Shown one piece after another: positions 12,101-25,249 of a DNA stretch of 64,000 nucleotides. A model generated the notes under the pieces. It was given only the letters and a program-made list of their open reading frames with translations, did no database searches and was not told the DNA's origin. The stretch covers positions 154,052,575-154,116,574 of the forward strand of contig NC_134455.1 in assembly GCF_047948215.1 (NCBI RefSeq), written 5' to 3'. The first letter of the stretch is position 1, and each line of letters opens with the position of its first letter. The position numbers and the translations under genes were made by a program. Source of the stretch: Lycorma delicatula (taxonomy: Eukaryota > Arthropoda > Insecta > Hemiptera > Fulgoridae).

Positions 12101-13942
12101 ATTCTCTTCAACTTTTAACAACTTTAGAAATACTCAAATGTTTTTCAACAGAAGAGTAAAACATCGTAAAATATAAAAATAATGAAATTACACACACGAA
12201 TAATGTATTCGTATACATTTTTCCATATTGTATGAAAATCAGAGACGAAAAATTAATAAAACTAATTGATATAAAAATTAAATAATTAATATTTTTGACC
12301 AAATTAACATAAAGCATTTTCTACAAATTAAGAACAACTGATTCATAATAATTGCTAGTGTTTCATCCAAATAATTTTAGCGCTTTACTTCTAGGTTAGG
12401 GCTAAAAAGGTTTGCAGTTGACTAATATTTTGTTATTTTGTTAACTGATTTCCGTGTTTCATTCCACATGAATTTGCCTAAGGCTGTGCTTAATAGATAA
12501 AACTAGCATCTTCATGAGTGCAGGAGGCAAGTCGAGTTATTAGATAGAGTTCTGCAGCAGTATAATTAGAAATAAATTATACTTTCTTCTCATTCAGTGA
12601 ACGATATTTTATATACATATATTCAGTACATAAATTACAATCTTGGAGGATATCAGAACTAAAGAATTCACCATTGTTACTTAACGTAATTAAACTACAG
12701 ATTTTATGTTTAGAAAGTTATGACTATCAAGGTAAAAAATTCCATAATATACAAAAATTTGCAGTTTTTATAAAAAGATTATTCACTCATTAATTAGTAA
12801 AGAAACTTTATCTTTAAAATTATAATAAAAATAAAAAATTTAAGAAAGAAAGTTTTGCATTTTAACATGTTATAAAAATTTAAATCACGAATCAAAGCAG
12901 AAAAAATGTAGCTTTCTTTTTGAAAACTAACGAAAAAAATGAGATTCAATAAAGCTTCAACAATGAATTGTGGGAACAGATAAACATATAATCAAATAAC
13001 TGAAATACCCATTCTTCGCAAATGCTAATACTTCGCCCTCTGGAACTTAAAAAGAGTGACTTGTATCGACAAATCAATACATAAGCTGTGTAAATTTGAA
13101 ATTCACTGTTAACAAAATATATGAAAGGCTGTTTAATATTTAAGTGTTCACCCTCTCCTTCGTAAGGATAGTTTAAAAGGAAATCCCGAAGTATATTTTC
13201 AAAGAATTTCTAGTCGGTGTAGCTGTAGCGAATATAGAGATTATTTAAAGAAAAATTCCTACTCTTGGAGTAATTATTTCACAAATATCAGCGTTATCTA
13301 AAACTGGAGCGAGTAAGCTGGTTTTGAAAATTTGGTTTAAATCTTTTTTTTACCGTAATAGAAAAAAGTGGTTTCTTTGCGGTAGCTTATTCTCAAAACA
13401 AAACATCCATGTCAGTTTCCATGTTTCCAGCTCTTCCAAACTCGGTAACACTAATAGGTTATAAATTTGGTAAAAATATTATTTTCTACTTACTTTTCCT
13501 AAACACCCCCCCGATTAATTACTAAAATTTCAGTCTCAGCTGTACTTGACATTTTAGAAGGTATATTATAACGATGCCACTATGGTTGGGAGTTTATAAC
13601 CAGCGCGACAGGTGGCGAGTTAAATAACTAAGTTCTACTTCATATCAGATAAAATAAAATTGTTAAAGTTAACGGTGACTTATATGTAAAATTTCTGCAC
13701 TTAGAATTTGGGATCTCACACGCTGAGAATAGGAAGCTGTTAGATTTTTCAGGTTAGGTTATAATTTGAATAAATAATCCAATTTCTAGTTTTGTGTTTC
13801 TACTTTATTCCTAACCTTTCATCATTTAACCTTCATTCCTAACCTTCATTAATTTAACCTTCCATCCATAGTGACTTCGTTATAATACATAAGTACCTTT
13901 TAGAATTGGTTAGGAGTGATTCCGTGACAACTTAATCGTTTT
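9144..13942. other. AT-rich spacer, no gene seen
   Basis: Long AT-rich stretch with no convincing coding region. It includes the TTTTTGTTTC tandem repeat (9569-9617), locally repeated ATGATTTTACAATRCACA words at about 10690-10750, a GA-rich tract at about 11770-11840, and AACCTTCATT-type repeats at about 13800-13870. The short open frames near 9178-9660 are T-rich low complexity. Confidence 0.5.
9569..9617. repeat. TTTTTGTTTC short tandem repeat
   Basis: Four to five imperfect copies of a roughly 10-bp unit (CTTTTTGTTT). It explains the T-rich open frames across it. Confidence 0.7.
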
Positions 13943-14239
13943 ATTTATTTTTTTCCTGTTTAGCCTCCGGGAATCACCGTCAGGTATTACTTCAGAAGAT
14001 GAATGAGAATGATATGTACGAGTGTAAATGAAGTATAGACTTGTACAGTCTCAGGTCGACCATTTCTGAGATGTGTGGTTAACTGAAACCCTACCACCAA
14101 AGAACACCGATATCCACGATCTAGTATTCCAATCCGTGTAAAAGTAACTTCCTTTACTAGGATTTGAACGTTGGAACTCTCGACTTCGAAATCAGCTGAT
14201 TTGTAAAGACGCGTTCACCACTACACCAACTCGGTGCGT
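13943..14239 (-). mobile_element. tRNA-derived SINE, copy 2, with 11-bp target duplication
   Basis: Flanked by TTAATCGTTTT at 13932-13942 and again at 14240-14250, a target-site duplication that fixes the ends. On - it starts with a tRNA-like head (A box about GGTGTAGTGGTGAACGCG, B box about ACGTTCAAATCC), continues through a unique body, and ends in a TTATTTATTTTTTT tract (poly-A on -). It is about 297 bp. Relative to the usual tRNA layout, the anticodon region contains the self-complementary AAATCAGCTGATTT. Confidence 0.85.
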
Positions 14240-14250
14240 TTAATCGTTTT

Positions 14251-15914
14251 GTTTGTAAAACAGTTGGTTTACGCCTAATCTTGGTATTCATTCGATTAAA
14301 TTTCATATTTTCCCTTTGTGACTTCCCTCACAAAAAGAATCCTAGATATTTACATCACTGAAAAAGGCGAAATCAGCTGATAATTGTAAGAAAGAAGCAG
14401 TATAATCATTTAATTTATCATTCAAGATACACGCCTAATTAAAAAAGACACAAATCTAATATTACAAAACAAATAAAGCACTCTGACTAGCAAAGCAAAT
14501 TCGCTTTATTTTGTTTATTATATTATTACATCTATAGGCTTGTTTAGGTGGCTTATCTGAACGGTTGCAGGCGACTTGTCATGAGATAAAAGTCAATTAT
14601 CAAAACCTGCATAACCTCCACTCACAAGAATAAAAAGGTCCCAAACCAGGTTTATTCTTTTTACTGTAAGAAATTCAATTTCAGTTCAGGGTATGAAGCC
14701 TATAAAATTATAAATAATACTTAGCCATACAAATAAAACCTTCAATCTATTAATAAAGGATCTTGCCGTATAGTGAAAATCATTACAGAGAAAGTAGCAT
14801 TTGATTTCTTTACCTTAGATCATTACATGCGTCACGGTTACAAGAGAGATTGGGAGAAACAGCATAAAGCAACAATAATTAATCTAACCTTTAATGTTGC
14901 GAAATAATCCTACAGTACTTACTCACTGTGTCTCATTATAAATCTTTAATTATTGTTTTTTATAATTATCACATAATTACAAATTATAAGTCAACTGATT
15001 TGGTCATACACATCCAACCGCGGAGCAATGGCAATTTAACTCTGACGACAAAACCAACACAAAAAATTATAATATCAACTAGAACTAAACCCAAGTCCTA
15101 CATAATTTTAAAATTCAACTTAATATCCATTTCAAGATATGTTTAAATTTATAGGTTTAATTTGTATTTAAAATGGCATTTTACAAATGTACTCCTCGCA
15201 CTGAAGTTTAGTTAACAGTACAGTTTCAGGAGTATCGGCAGAGTTTGAACTAGACCACAACCAAACCGTAATTTGGCTTGTTTAAGTGGGGAAGGGAACA
15301 GAATATAAGGCAGAAAAGGATGCTGCTAGCCTTTACGCACAGCTGGTTGATAAATAAGGTAAATCTCTCTGCCACATACCAGTACGCTTAGAATTGAATT
15401 TTTAGTCTAGGGAATGACTGTTTTTTTAACTAATAAATACCACAAACGAAAATATGCATTATAAGATAAAATATAAATTACATTCTACTTGTGAATTATC
15501 TGAAAAAATATATTACAGAATTATTCTAGCTAGATAGAATGAAAGTTATAAAAGTGTATAAATTGAGTAGTATATCACGTTATGTAAAGCAAATATATAT
15601 ATATATTAATATTTATATATGCATTAAACCCCAATGTTTATTACTAGTAATAAAAAACGAGTATAAGGATTTATGATTCTGAATGAATAGTACTATAATC
15701 AATTACCTAGAATCGAAACGATGTTTTGAATCAATTATCTAAAACATAAAATTATTATGATGTATATTTAGGAACATTTAGAAGTATTTTCCATTTTAAT
15801 TTAACTTTGCGAAATTTTATTGCCATTTATAACACTGTTGGTATATTTTATCAGTAATTATTATAATTCGAGTATAATAAAATTTTTATGATTGTAATTA
15901 ATTTGAAATAGAGC
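14251..15914. other. AT-rich spacer, no gene seen
   Basis: No coding evidence. The 72-codon open frame at 14928-15146 is low-complexity Ile/Thr/Ser-rich sequence and I do not believe it. A short (TA)n run is at about 15592-15608. Confidence 0.5.
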
Positions 15915-15976
15915 ACTTGGTCGACCAAGTGGTGTAATGGTTAGTATATTAGTCCAGGGTTCGATCCTCAGCATCA
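15915..15976 (+). repeat. 16-bp palindrome joined to a truncated tRNA-like sequence
   Basis: ACTTGGTCGACCAAGT at 15915-15930 is a perfect palindrome. It runs into GTGGTGTAATGGTTAGTA (A-box-like) and GGGTTCGATCC (B-box-like, about 15957-15967). Only about 11 bases separate the boxes, so there is no room for an anticodon arm. This is a tRNA or SINE-head remnant, not a working tRNA. Confidence 0.5.
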
Positions 15977-16520
15977 TTTTTTTCATATATTATTTCAACC
16001 ATCTCAACTGCCTTATAAAATACATGTTCAACATATTTGAAACACTAAATTAAAACTAAGAAAATGGAATTAAATCAAGTTAAAAAAATAATAATAAACA
16101 CCCTAAATATTAAAACAAAAAATATATTGGTCAATTTATCCTTTAATTTCAACAGCTAAAATTTAAAACAACGAGTTAATTTGATGCCTTAGTGCCGTTC
16201 TCGGAAAGTCGACATTTAAAGTAGAATTGAACAAAATTATTTTCTACTCTTTTGGGCCGTGTATTTTGAAGTCGGTTTTATTGATTTATTTATATTTTTA
16301 AATATAATTTTTTTTTCTTTATTTTAAATACGGAAACATAAAACGCTGTTCAAATACAAAAAGCCATTGGAAAAATATGCAATGGGGAGATATCTGTCTT
16401 TGATAAAAATAAGGCAAAGTGCTCTAAGAAATGATGTAAGCAGAATGCTAATGAGTGTGAGCAAAGTCTTTTTTAAGTATCATGTTTTTTTTTAAAATTA
16501 AATATATACTCTTAAACTTC
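15977..16520. other. AT-rich spacer, no gene seen
   Basis: AT-rich sequence leading up to the truncation point of the R1-like fragment. Nothing recognised. Confidence 0.5.
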
Positions 16521-17416
16521 ATAAATGTTTGGGTCCGGATCTTGTTCCTACCTAAATTGTTCGAATCGTGGCTGATTCCGTCCGAGCTTCTGGCAGTTTA
16601 TAAAAATATTTAATAATGATGGTCATCGCCTGTATGGAGGATGACTAGGCTCGTCCTCATTAGGAAGCCTGCTACGGGTGATGGCGGGCCGGCGTACAGA
16701 CCATTGTACTTGTTCAACGGCTTCACCAAGTTGTTGGAAAGGTTGACTACTGGACAATCGCAGGCGAAGATTGAGAGAACGGGCGGACTACATTATAGGT
16801 AGTACGGATTCAGGATCGGTAGATCCACTGTTGATGCTACCAAGACAAATGTGTTTTGTCGATGAGACGACCTATGGGACTTGGGGACGGGTAAGATTCC
16901 GATCGTACTTATATTAAACGTTCGTAATACCTATAATATGGTCAAATGGGACGCCATTTTTCAGTCTCTGAGGGGGAGAGGAGTAGCACCCTATTTATGG
17001 AGAATTATACAACGTTACCTGGAGGATTGCTCCATGGACTACTTTATGGGCGATGATAGCATCTCTTTACGTGTTACGGGTGGGATTCCCCAGGGCTTTG
17101 TCCTGGGGTCCTTCCTTTGGAATATATTTTTTGACGGATTGTTAAGTATCGACTTTCCGGAAGGTGTAGAACTTATTGCATTTGCGGTCGACCTGGCATT
17201 GGTGGTGGGGGCCAGGACGGAAAAACCTTTAACTGAGTTAATCGGCGAAGCGATTGGCACGATCCGTGAATGGATAACGGAGAACGGCCTCACCCTGGCA
17301 TTGAACAAGACCCAGATGGTGGTTATGTCAGGTAGAAGACGCGTGAATGAGATCACAATAAAACATGATGGTGTTATTATAAACAGAAGCCTTATGCCAG
17401 ATACTTTGGTATCTGG
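16521..17416 (+). pseudogene. R1-like reverse transcriptase fragment with mutated catalytic box
   Basis: A 5'-truncated R1-like RT. The first 350 bp hold shifted fragments such as KCLGPDLVPT, PAYRPLYLFNGFTKLLERL and YGFRIGRSTVDATK, the pattern seen in the 59-62 kb element. A 179-codon open frame (16881-17420) then covers LILNVRNTYNMVKWDAI (motif A, with the usual catalytic Asp replaced by Asn in LNVRN), GGIPQGFVLGSFLWNIFFDG and FAVDLALVV where FADDLAL is expected. Loss of the first Asp of the motif C pair, together with Asn in motif A, means the enzyme would be inactive even where the frame is open. The homology stops at about 17416, where an RTE-like piece begins. Confidence 0.8.
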
Positions 17417-17810
17417 CTAATAAGAGTTGGAGACTGGAATGCAAGCATTGGAATAAGCAAGGAAGGAAATATTGTGGGTGAATACAGGCTAGGTAAAAGG
17501 AATGAAAAAGGGGACCGACTTTTGCACGAAGTATAATTTAATAACTGCCAACACCCAGTTTAAAAATCATAAGAGAAGAACATACACACATGGAAACATA
17601 CACACATACACATTAAAAAAAACCGGGTGATAGTACAAGGTATCAGATAGATTATATCATGGTTAAACAAAGATTTAGAAATCCACTCGTCAACTGTAAA
17701 GCAAAAAGTAAATCATGAAGCAGATATTGATAGCGACCGTAATTTAGTGATAATAGAATGTAGATTATGGTTTAAAAATCTGAAGAAAAGGTGTCAGATG
17801 AACCGGAGAA
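17417..17810 (+). pseudogene. Internal fragment of an RTE-like endonuclease
   Basis: Matches the endonuclease part of the element at 39072-42371 closely: [51 protein letters not shown] and KRCQMNR appear in the same order as LIIVGDWNVSIGKGKEGNIV and the rest there. The frame is broken by small indels and a local ACACATGGAAAC duplication. Both the 5' part and everything 3' of this domain are missing, so it is not an ordinary 5'-truncated LINE insertion; it looks like a rearranged piece joined to the R1-like fragment. Confidence 0.8.
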
Positions 17811-17816
17811 CATGTC

Positions 17817-18035
17817 AGGAGAACAAGTCCTTCTTAGATGAATCTGACTCTCGGAGGTGATAAATGAAGTGGGAGGTTTTTTGGTGGGCTCAATCCCCAC
17901 ACGCCGGCTAGCGATATCAAACAATATCCGCATCAGATTTACCCATTGGTAAATGGTACGGTGCTTTGCTGGCTTGTTTAAGTCGGAAGATTTTCCCTTC
18001 TTCCCGAATAAACCCTTTAAACTAACTCAATTTTC
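17817..18035 (+). other. GC-richer segment, possible LINE 3' untranslated region
   Basis: A moderately GC-rich stretch without an open frame, including GGAGGTGATAAATG and CCCCACACGCCGGCTAGCG, between the RTE-like fragment and AT-rich DNA. By position it may be the 3' untranslated end of the R1-like copy interrupted at 17416. This is inference from position and composition only. Confidence 0.3.
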
Positions 18036-18147
18036 AAAAGCTCCTTTCTTAGTGTGTACTTACACTATAGAAGAACGTGTGTACAAATTTTCATCAATTT
18101 ATTTTCAATAGTTTTTGCTGGGTGTTGATTATGAATGACTCACGACA

Positions 18148-18200
18148 TGTTATATGTATATAACATGTATATAATGTATATATAATGTATATATGTATAT

Positions 18201-18256
<56 letters not shown>

Positions 18257-18267
18257 CATATAGATAG
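18148..18267. repeat. (TA)n microsatellite
   Basis: Long TATATA tract with interspersed ATGTATATAACATG units at its left side. Confidence 0.9.
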
Positions 18268-19056
18268 ATATTATTAAACCCTTTTTGTATTTATTGGTTC
18301 GGGAAGTATTAAAATAAATAAATAGAAAAATAATTTTTATTTAAAATTCTCTAAAAAACTATTAATTTGATATATTTTTAACGACTTTTTTGCTGAAATC
18401 TTGAAACGGTCTATTCACACCTGGCGGTATTATTAATAATTGTATAATTTTGTAATTTATTATTTAGTAATTTTGTAACTGAAAATATATTCTAGCTAAA
18501 AAGATTTCCAGAAAGAAGACTTAAAATACAATTCCAAAAATGTCTGGCAAATTCTTTTATTTAAGTAGTGACAACTTTTCTAAGATTCAGTTTTTTAATA
18601 AACTTCGAACTAGTCAATATGGATCTAGGTGGAAATTATTCTTTTATTTATTTACTCTTGGAGATTATATTTTAGCGAAAATTTAAACGACTAAATGTTA
18701 AAGTAAATAAAAGTTTAATTACTTAATAGGAAGAATTTATTAATCTTTAAACTGTGAATTCGATTACGTTTGGTGGTTTTTTCGAATGATGTACTTGCTG
18801 CAGACGCATCAAATAAAACATTTTAGTAAAGAAAACTTTTTCGAGATTTAGAGGAAAGACTGATGATAAAAGTAATTACTAATTTTAAGTTTTTATTATA
18901 GCTGTAGATAATATATTTTGAGTTTCAAATAAGATTTCAAAAATGTATAATTTACTGGAAACCCAAGTACACGCAACTGTTTCACCCTCCCCCTTTTAAG
19001 TGTGTGTTTGGGAATATTTTATGAAAATTCGTTAACTGTGAAAAAAGTTAATTCTT

Positions 19057-19110
19057 ACAGGGATTCGAACCAGGAAGGTCCAGTATGAAAATTAGTGACC
19101 ATCAATTTTT
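19057..19110 (-). repeat. tRNA-like SINE head relic
   Basis: On - it reads CCTGGTTCGAATCCCTG (B box) preceded by TTTCATACTGGA. It resembles the heads at 4507-4576 and 34088-34150 but lacks a readable A box. Confidence 0.35.
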
Positions 19111-21415
19111 AATTTTTTCTAGTATTTAAAAACCAAAAATCATTTGGTTGTAATTTGAATTTGAGGATTAGTCCAGTATTTACTTTAAAGATAATTAAAA
19201 TGGAGTTACCACACCAACCATGGGGATTAAAAAATAGATTTTAACTATGGTTTCATAATAATAAATTTATTATCCTGCAAACAATATTCTGATGATTAAG
19301 CAGAGTAAGGAAGATCGAATCTACAAATATCATAATATATAGAAAAAAAAGTTTCATCTTGCAGTAATATATTGAAATGTTCATACATACAAAAATAGAA
19401 ATTATACAGATTGATAGGAGCAAATGTTACGGCAACCAAATCTACTTCTACTATTGAAGATTATAAAATAAATATTTTTAAACAGGTATAACCTCTATGA
19501 ATCAGACAAACTGAGAGAGCTTAAAACACGACCTTGAAAAATTCTAAGTCATAAACCAGTTTGAGATGCAAGAGTAAAACCTGGACCTTATACTAAAGGA
19601 TTCAAGATAAAATAAAACTAGTTATTCATTGAATAAACACTACGATACAAACACATCAACCAGTAAGTGTATGATGTTAGAATATAAATGAACTGTCACG
19701 TACAATTCAAGTAATGGTTGTTTTATTGTTAGCTTAAACACTTGATTATACCTACATGTAATGTATTTTAAATAGGTTAAAGTATTTGCTTAATTTATTT
19801 AACTTCATTACAGCTGATGTATTGTATCATCGAAACAGAACTCTAGAAAATGATAAACCTATTATTATTTATTTATATATGTAAATGGATGAGCGAATTT
19901 AGATTTAACAATGTATGTAAGACAAAGAAAATACGAGGTATTTAACTCTAATACACACATGACTTTTAATAAAAATTATGAAGAAGCAAATAAAACATTC
20001 GGCCTTGTCAGGTAAATCCAAACCGAGGTTAATAATTGAACCAATGTACCAATATTGGATTAGAATTAAAAATTGATAATAATACAAGCTGATTTATTAA
20101 CTAGGTTAATTCTGCATGTTACACGAATAATTTATATAATTATATATTTATCTTGAATAATTTATTCGTTTTCATTAAAGTAATTCAAAAGGTATTTAAA
20201 AATAAGCAACAGGTGAATTCTACAGATTCCACATAATTCCTGTGTAATTTTTGTAAAATAAAGTTCCGGAAGGAATGAATAAAAATACTTTTCATTCTGA
20301 AAGTAACTGTTTCTGATATTATTGGTTTTTTCATAGGGTTAAATATTTTTAAAGTAAGAAAAAGTGGATGCTGTATTCCGTTACATAAGAAATAAAAAAG
20401 ATTTTTACCCGAGGGATACTGACCTAGAAGTAATATATGTTATAAAGGAAAAAAAACACTAAAAAGCACAATATTCAACATTATTCTGTAAAGAGAGGAA
20501 TATTTTTAAAAATTCGCTCACACGCTATCATGGAAAAACAGACAAACTAATTTATATTTTAAAAAATCCTGTAGGAAATTTTTTTTTATCAACGCTGATC
20601 GTGAATGTGTTTTTTTTAACATATATTTTTTTACAGTTACATCAAGAAACGGACAAAAAGTCTTTGCACTTTATCATGTAATTATATTTTTTAATTTATA
20701 ACTCAAGATTTCCTGCAAAAACATTAACAAGTGACGAAAGTTTTTTACGGACTTTTTGCAGAAACGTACAACATTTCTTTCGGTCGCATGGTAGGTGTGC
20801 TAGTGGGGTGAAAATGAATTCTCTTTATGTTTTGAAGTATAAGGAGTACAAAAATACATTTCACTTAAAATAGGATTTCCTTTTACACATATATATGGCA
20901 TTTATATGAAATGAATGGAATTTATAAACATAGGCCTATACATAAAATCTTTTGGCTTTAAAATTTCCCAAACTATGAGATCAATTTCATTGAAATTTAG
21001 AAATGCTGTGGTAGTGTATCTGACGTTGTACGATGTGAAAATTTTATGGACTGGTTGAGTCAAGCTTGATTTAAGGCTGAGAAAAGCTTATGTTGTCTGC
21101 GCAGTGGTTTATTGCTCATACGCGTTTGTACACTGATTCACAGTGGTGATAGAGTAACAACTTGACGCTTGTCTGCACGGCTTACTCGATAATCTAACGT
21201 GTATACTGTGTTGTACTCTTGAAAGCAGTGCGTTTCTGACTGCAAAGTAGTAAGGGCATCGGAAACGAAAAGTTAGTCTTCTTGCGCAGAACTGCACAAG
21301 AGTTTTTTGTTTTACAATAACAAAATTTTGTACATGATGGTACGAAAATAAGGCTTTCTGAAATAGATAAAGGTATAAAATACGTAAGGTAAGATATCCG
21401 GTTTCAAAATTACTA

Positions 21416-21418
<3 letters not shown>

Positions 21419-21461
<43 letters not shown>

Positions 21462-21466
21462 ATAAT
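21419..21466. repeat. (TA)n/(TG)n microsatellite
   Basis: TATATA run passing into TGTGTGTG. Confidence 0.9.
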
Positions 21467-23744
21467 ATTAAAGGTGAATTGAGAAACCGTTATAATAAAA
21501 ATTAGTTTATAAGAATAAATTTTCCCTTACGGAGTTGTGGTAGGATATAGAATGCATTATTTCAAAACAAAAGGGGTAAAATGATTTGTAGCTTTAAATT
21601 ATCCGTCCCAGTATTTCGGTATGATACGTATAAAAGCATTAGAGATGCTTTCATGGTGTTTATTATACAGCTAATTTCTGTCTTGAATAGACTGTACGAA
21701 TTACTAGTAAAGACGAATATTACTTCCACTTAAATAAATTCGGATTATAAGAGAAATTACTTTCACTCCCCACTCTTTTTCAGTGAACCTGAAATAGAAT
21801 GCTCGCGTTTTTGAGAATATTTATGCCATTTTTAGGAGTTATTTGTGCCTCATGTCAGATCACTCACAATCGTTACGATTTTTAATTTAACAAATAAAAA
21901 ATGGGTGGTAAGGTTTTCAAATCATTTACCTTAATCAAGTAAGTAATGTCGATTTGAAAACAAAATAAACCTAAAGAATAATACATAGCATTCCTGAAGT
22001 TCAATACCGGACTAGAAAATCCTGTGATTAAACATGTTTGCGAGTTTCTCCTTTTGTAATAAAGACTATTTTCTCTGTGTGCATATGGTTTATGACCATA
22101 TTTCAGTAAAGAAAAATTATGTGGTATGTACGATTTTTCCTTTAACAAAAATGTGAGAGTTTATGCAATAGGTGGTGGGGGATAAGTTAATTTTACATCA
22201 AATGGATCCAGATCTATTCTGGTAAAATCGGGGTTTTAAAATTTTTTTTTGATTCTAAGGGTTCCGTCTTACGAATTCTTTGGAGGGGAAAAACTAAAGC
22301 AAGCCCTCTTGCTGATATTTTAATAGTCGTTGATAATTTAATACTTCATAGGTAAGAGTGATTTTTCCACGATATTAGAAATTAAACAAAAATATTAAAA
22401 ACAACATTTAAAGCGCTCAAAATTTTAACATTTAACTTTAAATTATTTATGAGAAAGTAAACTTCTAAGTTTTAGAAGATTTAAAAAAATTATTACTTTT
22501 GATTTTATAAGGATGTGTTGAAAATGAAGATTACTAAAAATTGGTTTTGACTCGGTGGATATTTTTTCGTAGGAATAAATTTTATCGGCTGTAACAGTAA
22601 ACTAATGGTGGATAACCAGCTACCAAGACAAAACAAGAAAGAATTATTATCGACGAAAGAAGACGAAAGTGAATAAGTGATAAGCCTTATTATCTTCATG
22701 AATTTTTATTAGATAAAAGTTGACTTAATGATTAAAAGTGTTAAAGATTAATGTTTCGTCAAGAAGAATACATTTTTTGAGAATCGTATTTTAATTTCTT
22801 AAATATTACCAAAGTTTAATGAATAGGATACATAAAAATATTTATAAAATAAATGAAAAATTAAAATATTGTCGCCTTAAAATGTTATTATACGCAGCTT
22901 GTTTTATAATACTGTATTGCGTGTTGTATCAAATAATGGATGGAGTAGAGCCTACTTAACGTGAGCGGCTGCTGTACTGTACGACAATAGCGCGTTATTT
23001 AACGAACACATTTAAGAAAAGTTTAGAAGTTAAATGAAAAGTTTCATTTCTTAATTTTATAAATAAAATACATAAATACATTATTTCAGCGGCGTCAGGT
23101 AATCTCTATCTCTGTTTGATTACTGCTATTTCACTAACAACTAACTTTCTATGCTGCATTAACTCTTCTAATGTTAAATTTTATAAAAAAAAGCAATAAC
23201 ATTTTTGTAATGGAAAATATTGTGAACTGGCTAATAAATTTATTTTAGTTTTTACGCACAATTACGGGAAAAAGATTTATTCTTTAAAAAAACATAGAGT
23301 TTAAACCGATAATTTATTTTATTCTAAAAGAAATTGTGAACGTTCAATGAGGTAATCATCCAACCATAAAATCTTTAGACTTAATTTAACTTTTATTTCG
23401 TTTATATTACATCAGATTTCTAAGTTAAAAAATTCAACAGGATAATTCAACAAGGTAGTTTAACACGGTAGCAAGGTAAATATTATTTTTAGTAGATAAA
23501 GTATATCCTCTTTAGTACTAACATCTGTGATTTAAATTATAAAAAATTTGGATTAAAAAATTTATATAATTTTTTTTAATAGAATTTATTATATTTTTTT
23601 TTTTACGAACGAATACTACAAGCATGGAGGTTAACCGTCCAAGAACAGAAAATGAAGATGATAAGTTTGTCTGGGCCTAATACTATTACAATTTAATCAC
23701 ACTTTTTAACTACGGTTTCAATTAATTAATAAAGCCGAAATAAC

Positions 23745-24060
23745 ATCGGTGATGCCGTGTACGGCTGTCGGTGAGGGCTTAATGACACTGATTTTACCAT
23801 TCTCAATTGGTCTTTAAAATAATTTTATAATGCCAAATCCGAGGTAGGAGGTAGTAGGAAACGGGAGAATGTGGTACCTTCGTGGGATGCAAAATTGATA
23901 CCGTTTGCAATGATACAGAAGCTATATGTGAGCCTGTGGTGAGAGCATCACGTTGACTGTCGGAGAAATCACCCACGTCAGCTCAAAATTGTATCTAATA
24001 AGTTTGCCGCGGGACTGATTTCTTGGAACCCTTTTCGAAGGTACTAAGAGTCCACGCTTT
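23745..24060. other. GC-richer island of unknown origin
   Basis: Stands out in base composition (GATGCCGTGTACGGCTGTCG, GGTACCTTCGTGGGATGC, TTGCCGCGGGACTG). No frame is open for long and no family is recognised. It may be a decayed transposon 3' region. Confidence 0.3.
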
Positions 24061-25249
24061 TGAAAAATGTTTTGAGGCATTAACGAAAAATATTACACAA
24101 TTACAATCGTTTATTTTACTTATGAATATTCTAATTTCACAGTAATTTTTCTAGTTTATTACAAAAAGCTGAAAAATAGAGTTACAATTTTAAATTAACC
24201 AAATAAGAAAAAGTCAATACGAATAATACTAATCAAGAAAATGAAATAAATTTTTAATTTATACTTCTTTTGCTTTAAGTATAACAAAAACTTAACATCT
24301 GGAAGGCTGAAAATGTTTAATTTTACAAGTTGAAACTCTTCAAGAAATTATTAAAAGCAAACAAATTTGTTGTAAAAATACTTGTTTTAAAATTCAAAGA
24401 AACTTTTTTCTTTGTACTTTTCTTTGTTAAATAATTTGAACATTTTATTAATATTAGACTGCAATAGCTCTTTTCTAATATTACTATTTTATTTTAAATT
24501 GTTGAAATAAAAAAGTAAATCTTATAGTTTTGGCCTAATTATTTTTTAAATCAAATTGAAACTAATTTCAAAATTTTTAGAGTATTACTTCAAAGAATTT
24601 TTTGAAAGAGAGAGAACTAGCTCACAAAAAGCATTATTCCCTTATCCCGTTAATTTTTTCAGCGTATTATAACTGGCGCTTGATTAACAATTGTACTTCC
24701 ATCGATATCTTTATTTAATCCACTGTGTGGAATTTTTCTCATCGATATATTTGCTCTCATTTCTCCTAACTTGCATTTCCAATACTTTTAAATTAATCAT
24801 ATATTGCACATCCATTATCCTCCAAAATATTTCTTTCTATCTAATTTTCTCTCAAGATTTCCGTTATCATGAAGTTTTCTTCGCCATAGGGTAGCAGTCT
24901 GAGATCGGTCTGCACGTGCCTTCATTAAATTACACAAACACAAAGGAAACAGTACCTGAAAGAGTTTTCTGTATCTACCGATCCGATAGCGCTACGCTGA
25001 AGCGTAAAAAAAACTACAGAGGAGAGCAGTATTAAGAATAAGAAAAAATGGAATAAAACCGAACTTTTTCTTTAAATAGATAGATGTAAGTTTAATCTTT
25101 GCTTTAAAAATCACCCGTTTCAATAATTGTGTAATGAGTGTTTGTGTCAACTGAAGATTACAATTGTTCAGTCAAAACCTACCGCGGGGTTGTGATTAGA
25201 ACAAATATTACTTATCACCTGGATGTATATCATTACCCGTTATTATAGG

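Larger units (their letters stand above)
18268..25249. other. AT-rich spacer, no gene seen
   Basis: About 7 kb of AT-rich sequence with no credible coding region. It contains a tRNA-like SINE relic (19057-19110), a (TA)n tract (21419-21466), a more GC-balanced patch around 21000-21330 and a GC-richer island at 23745-24060. The 104-codon frame at 21109-21423 on - shows no recognisable motif, and I treat it as chance. Confidence 0.45.

Noticed and set aside
18148..18267. Replication origin or regulatory AT tract
   Set aside because: A plain dinucleotide microsatellite; nothing else supports a function.
21109..21423. 104-codon open frame on -
   Set aside because: No motif, no start context or neighbours supporting a gene; runs into a TA microsatellite.
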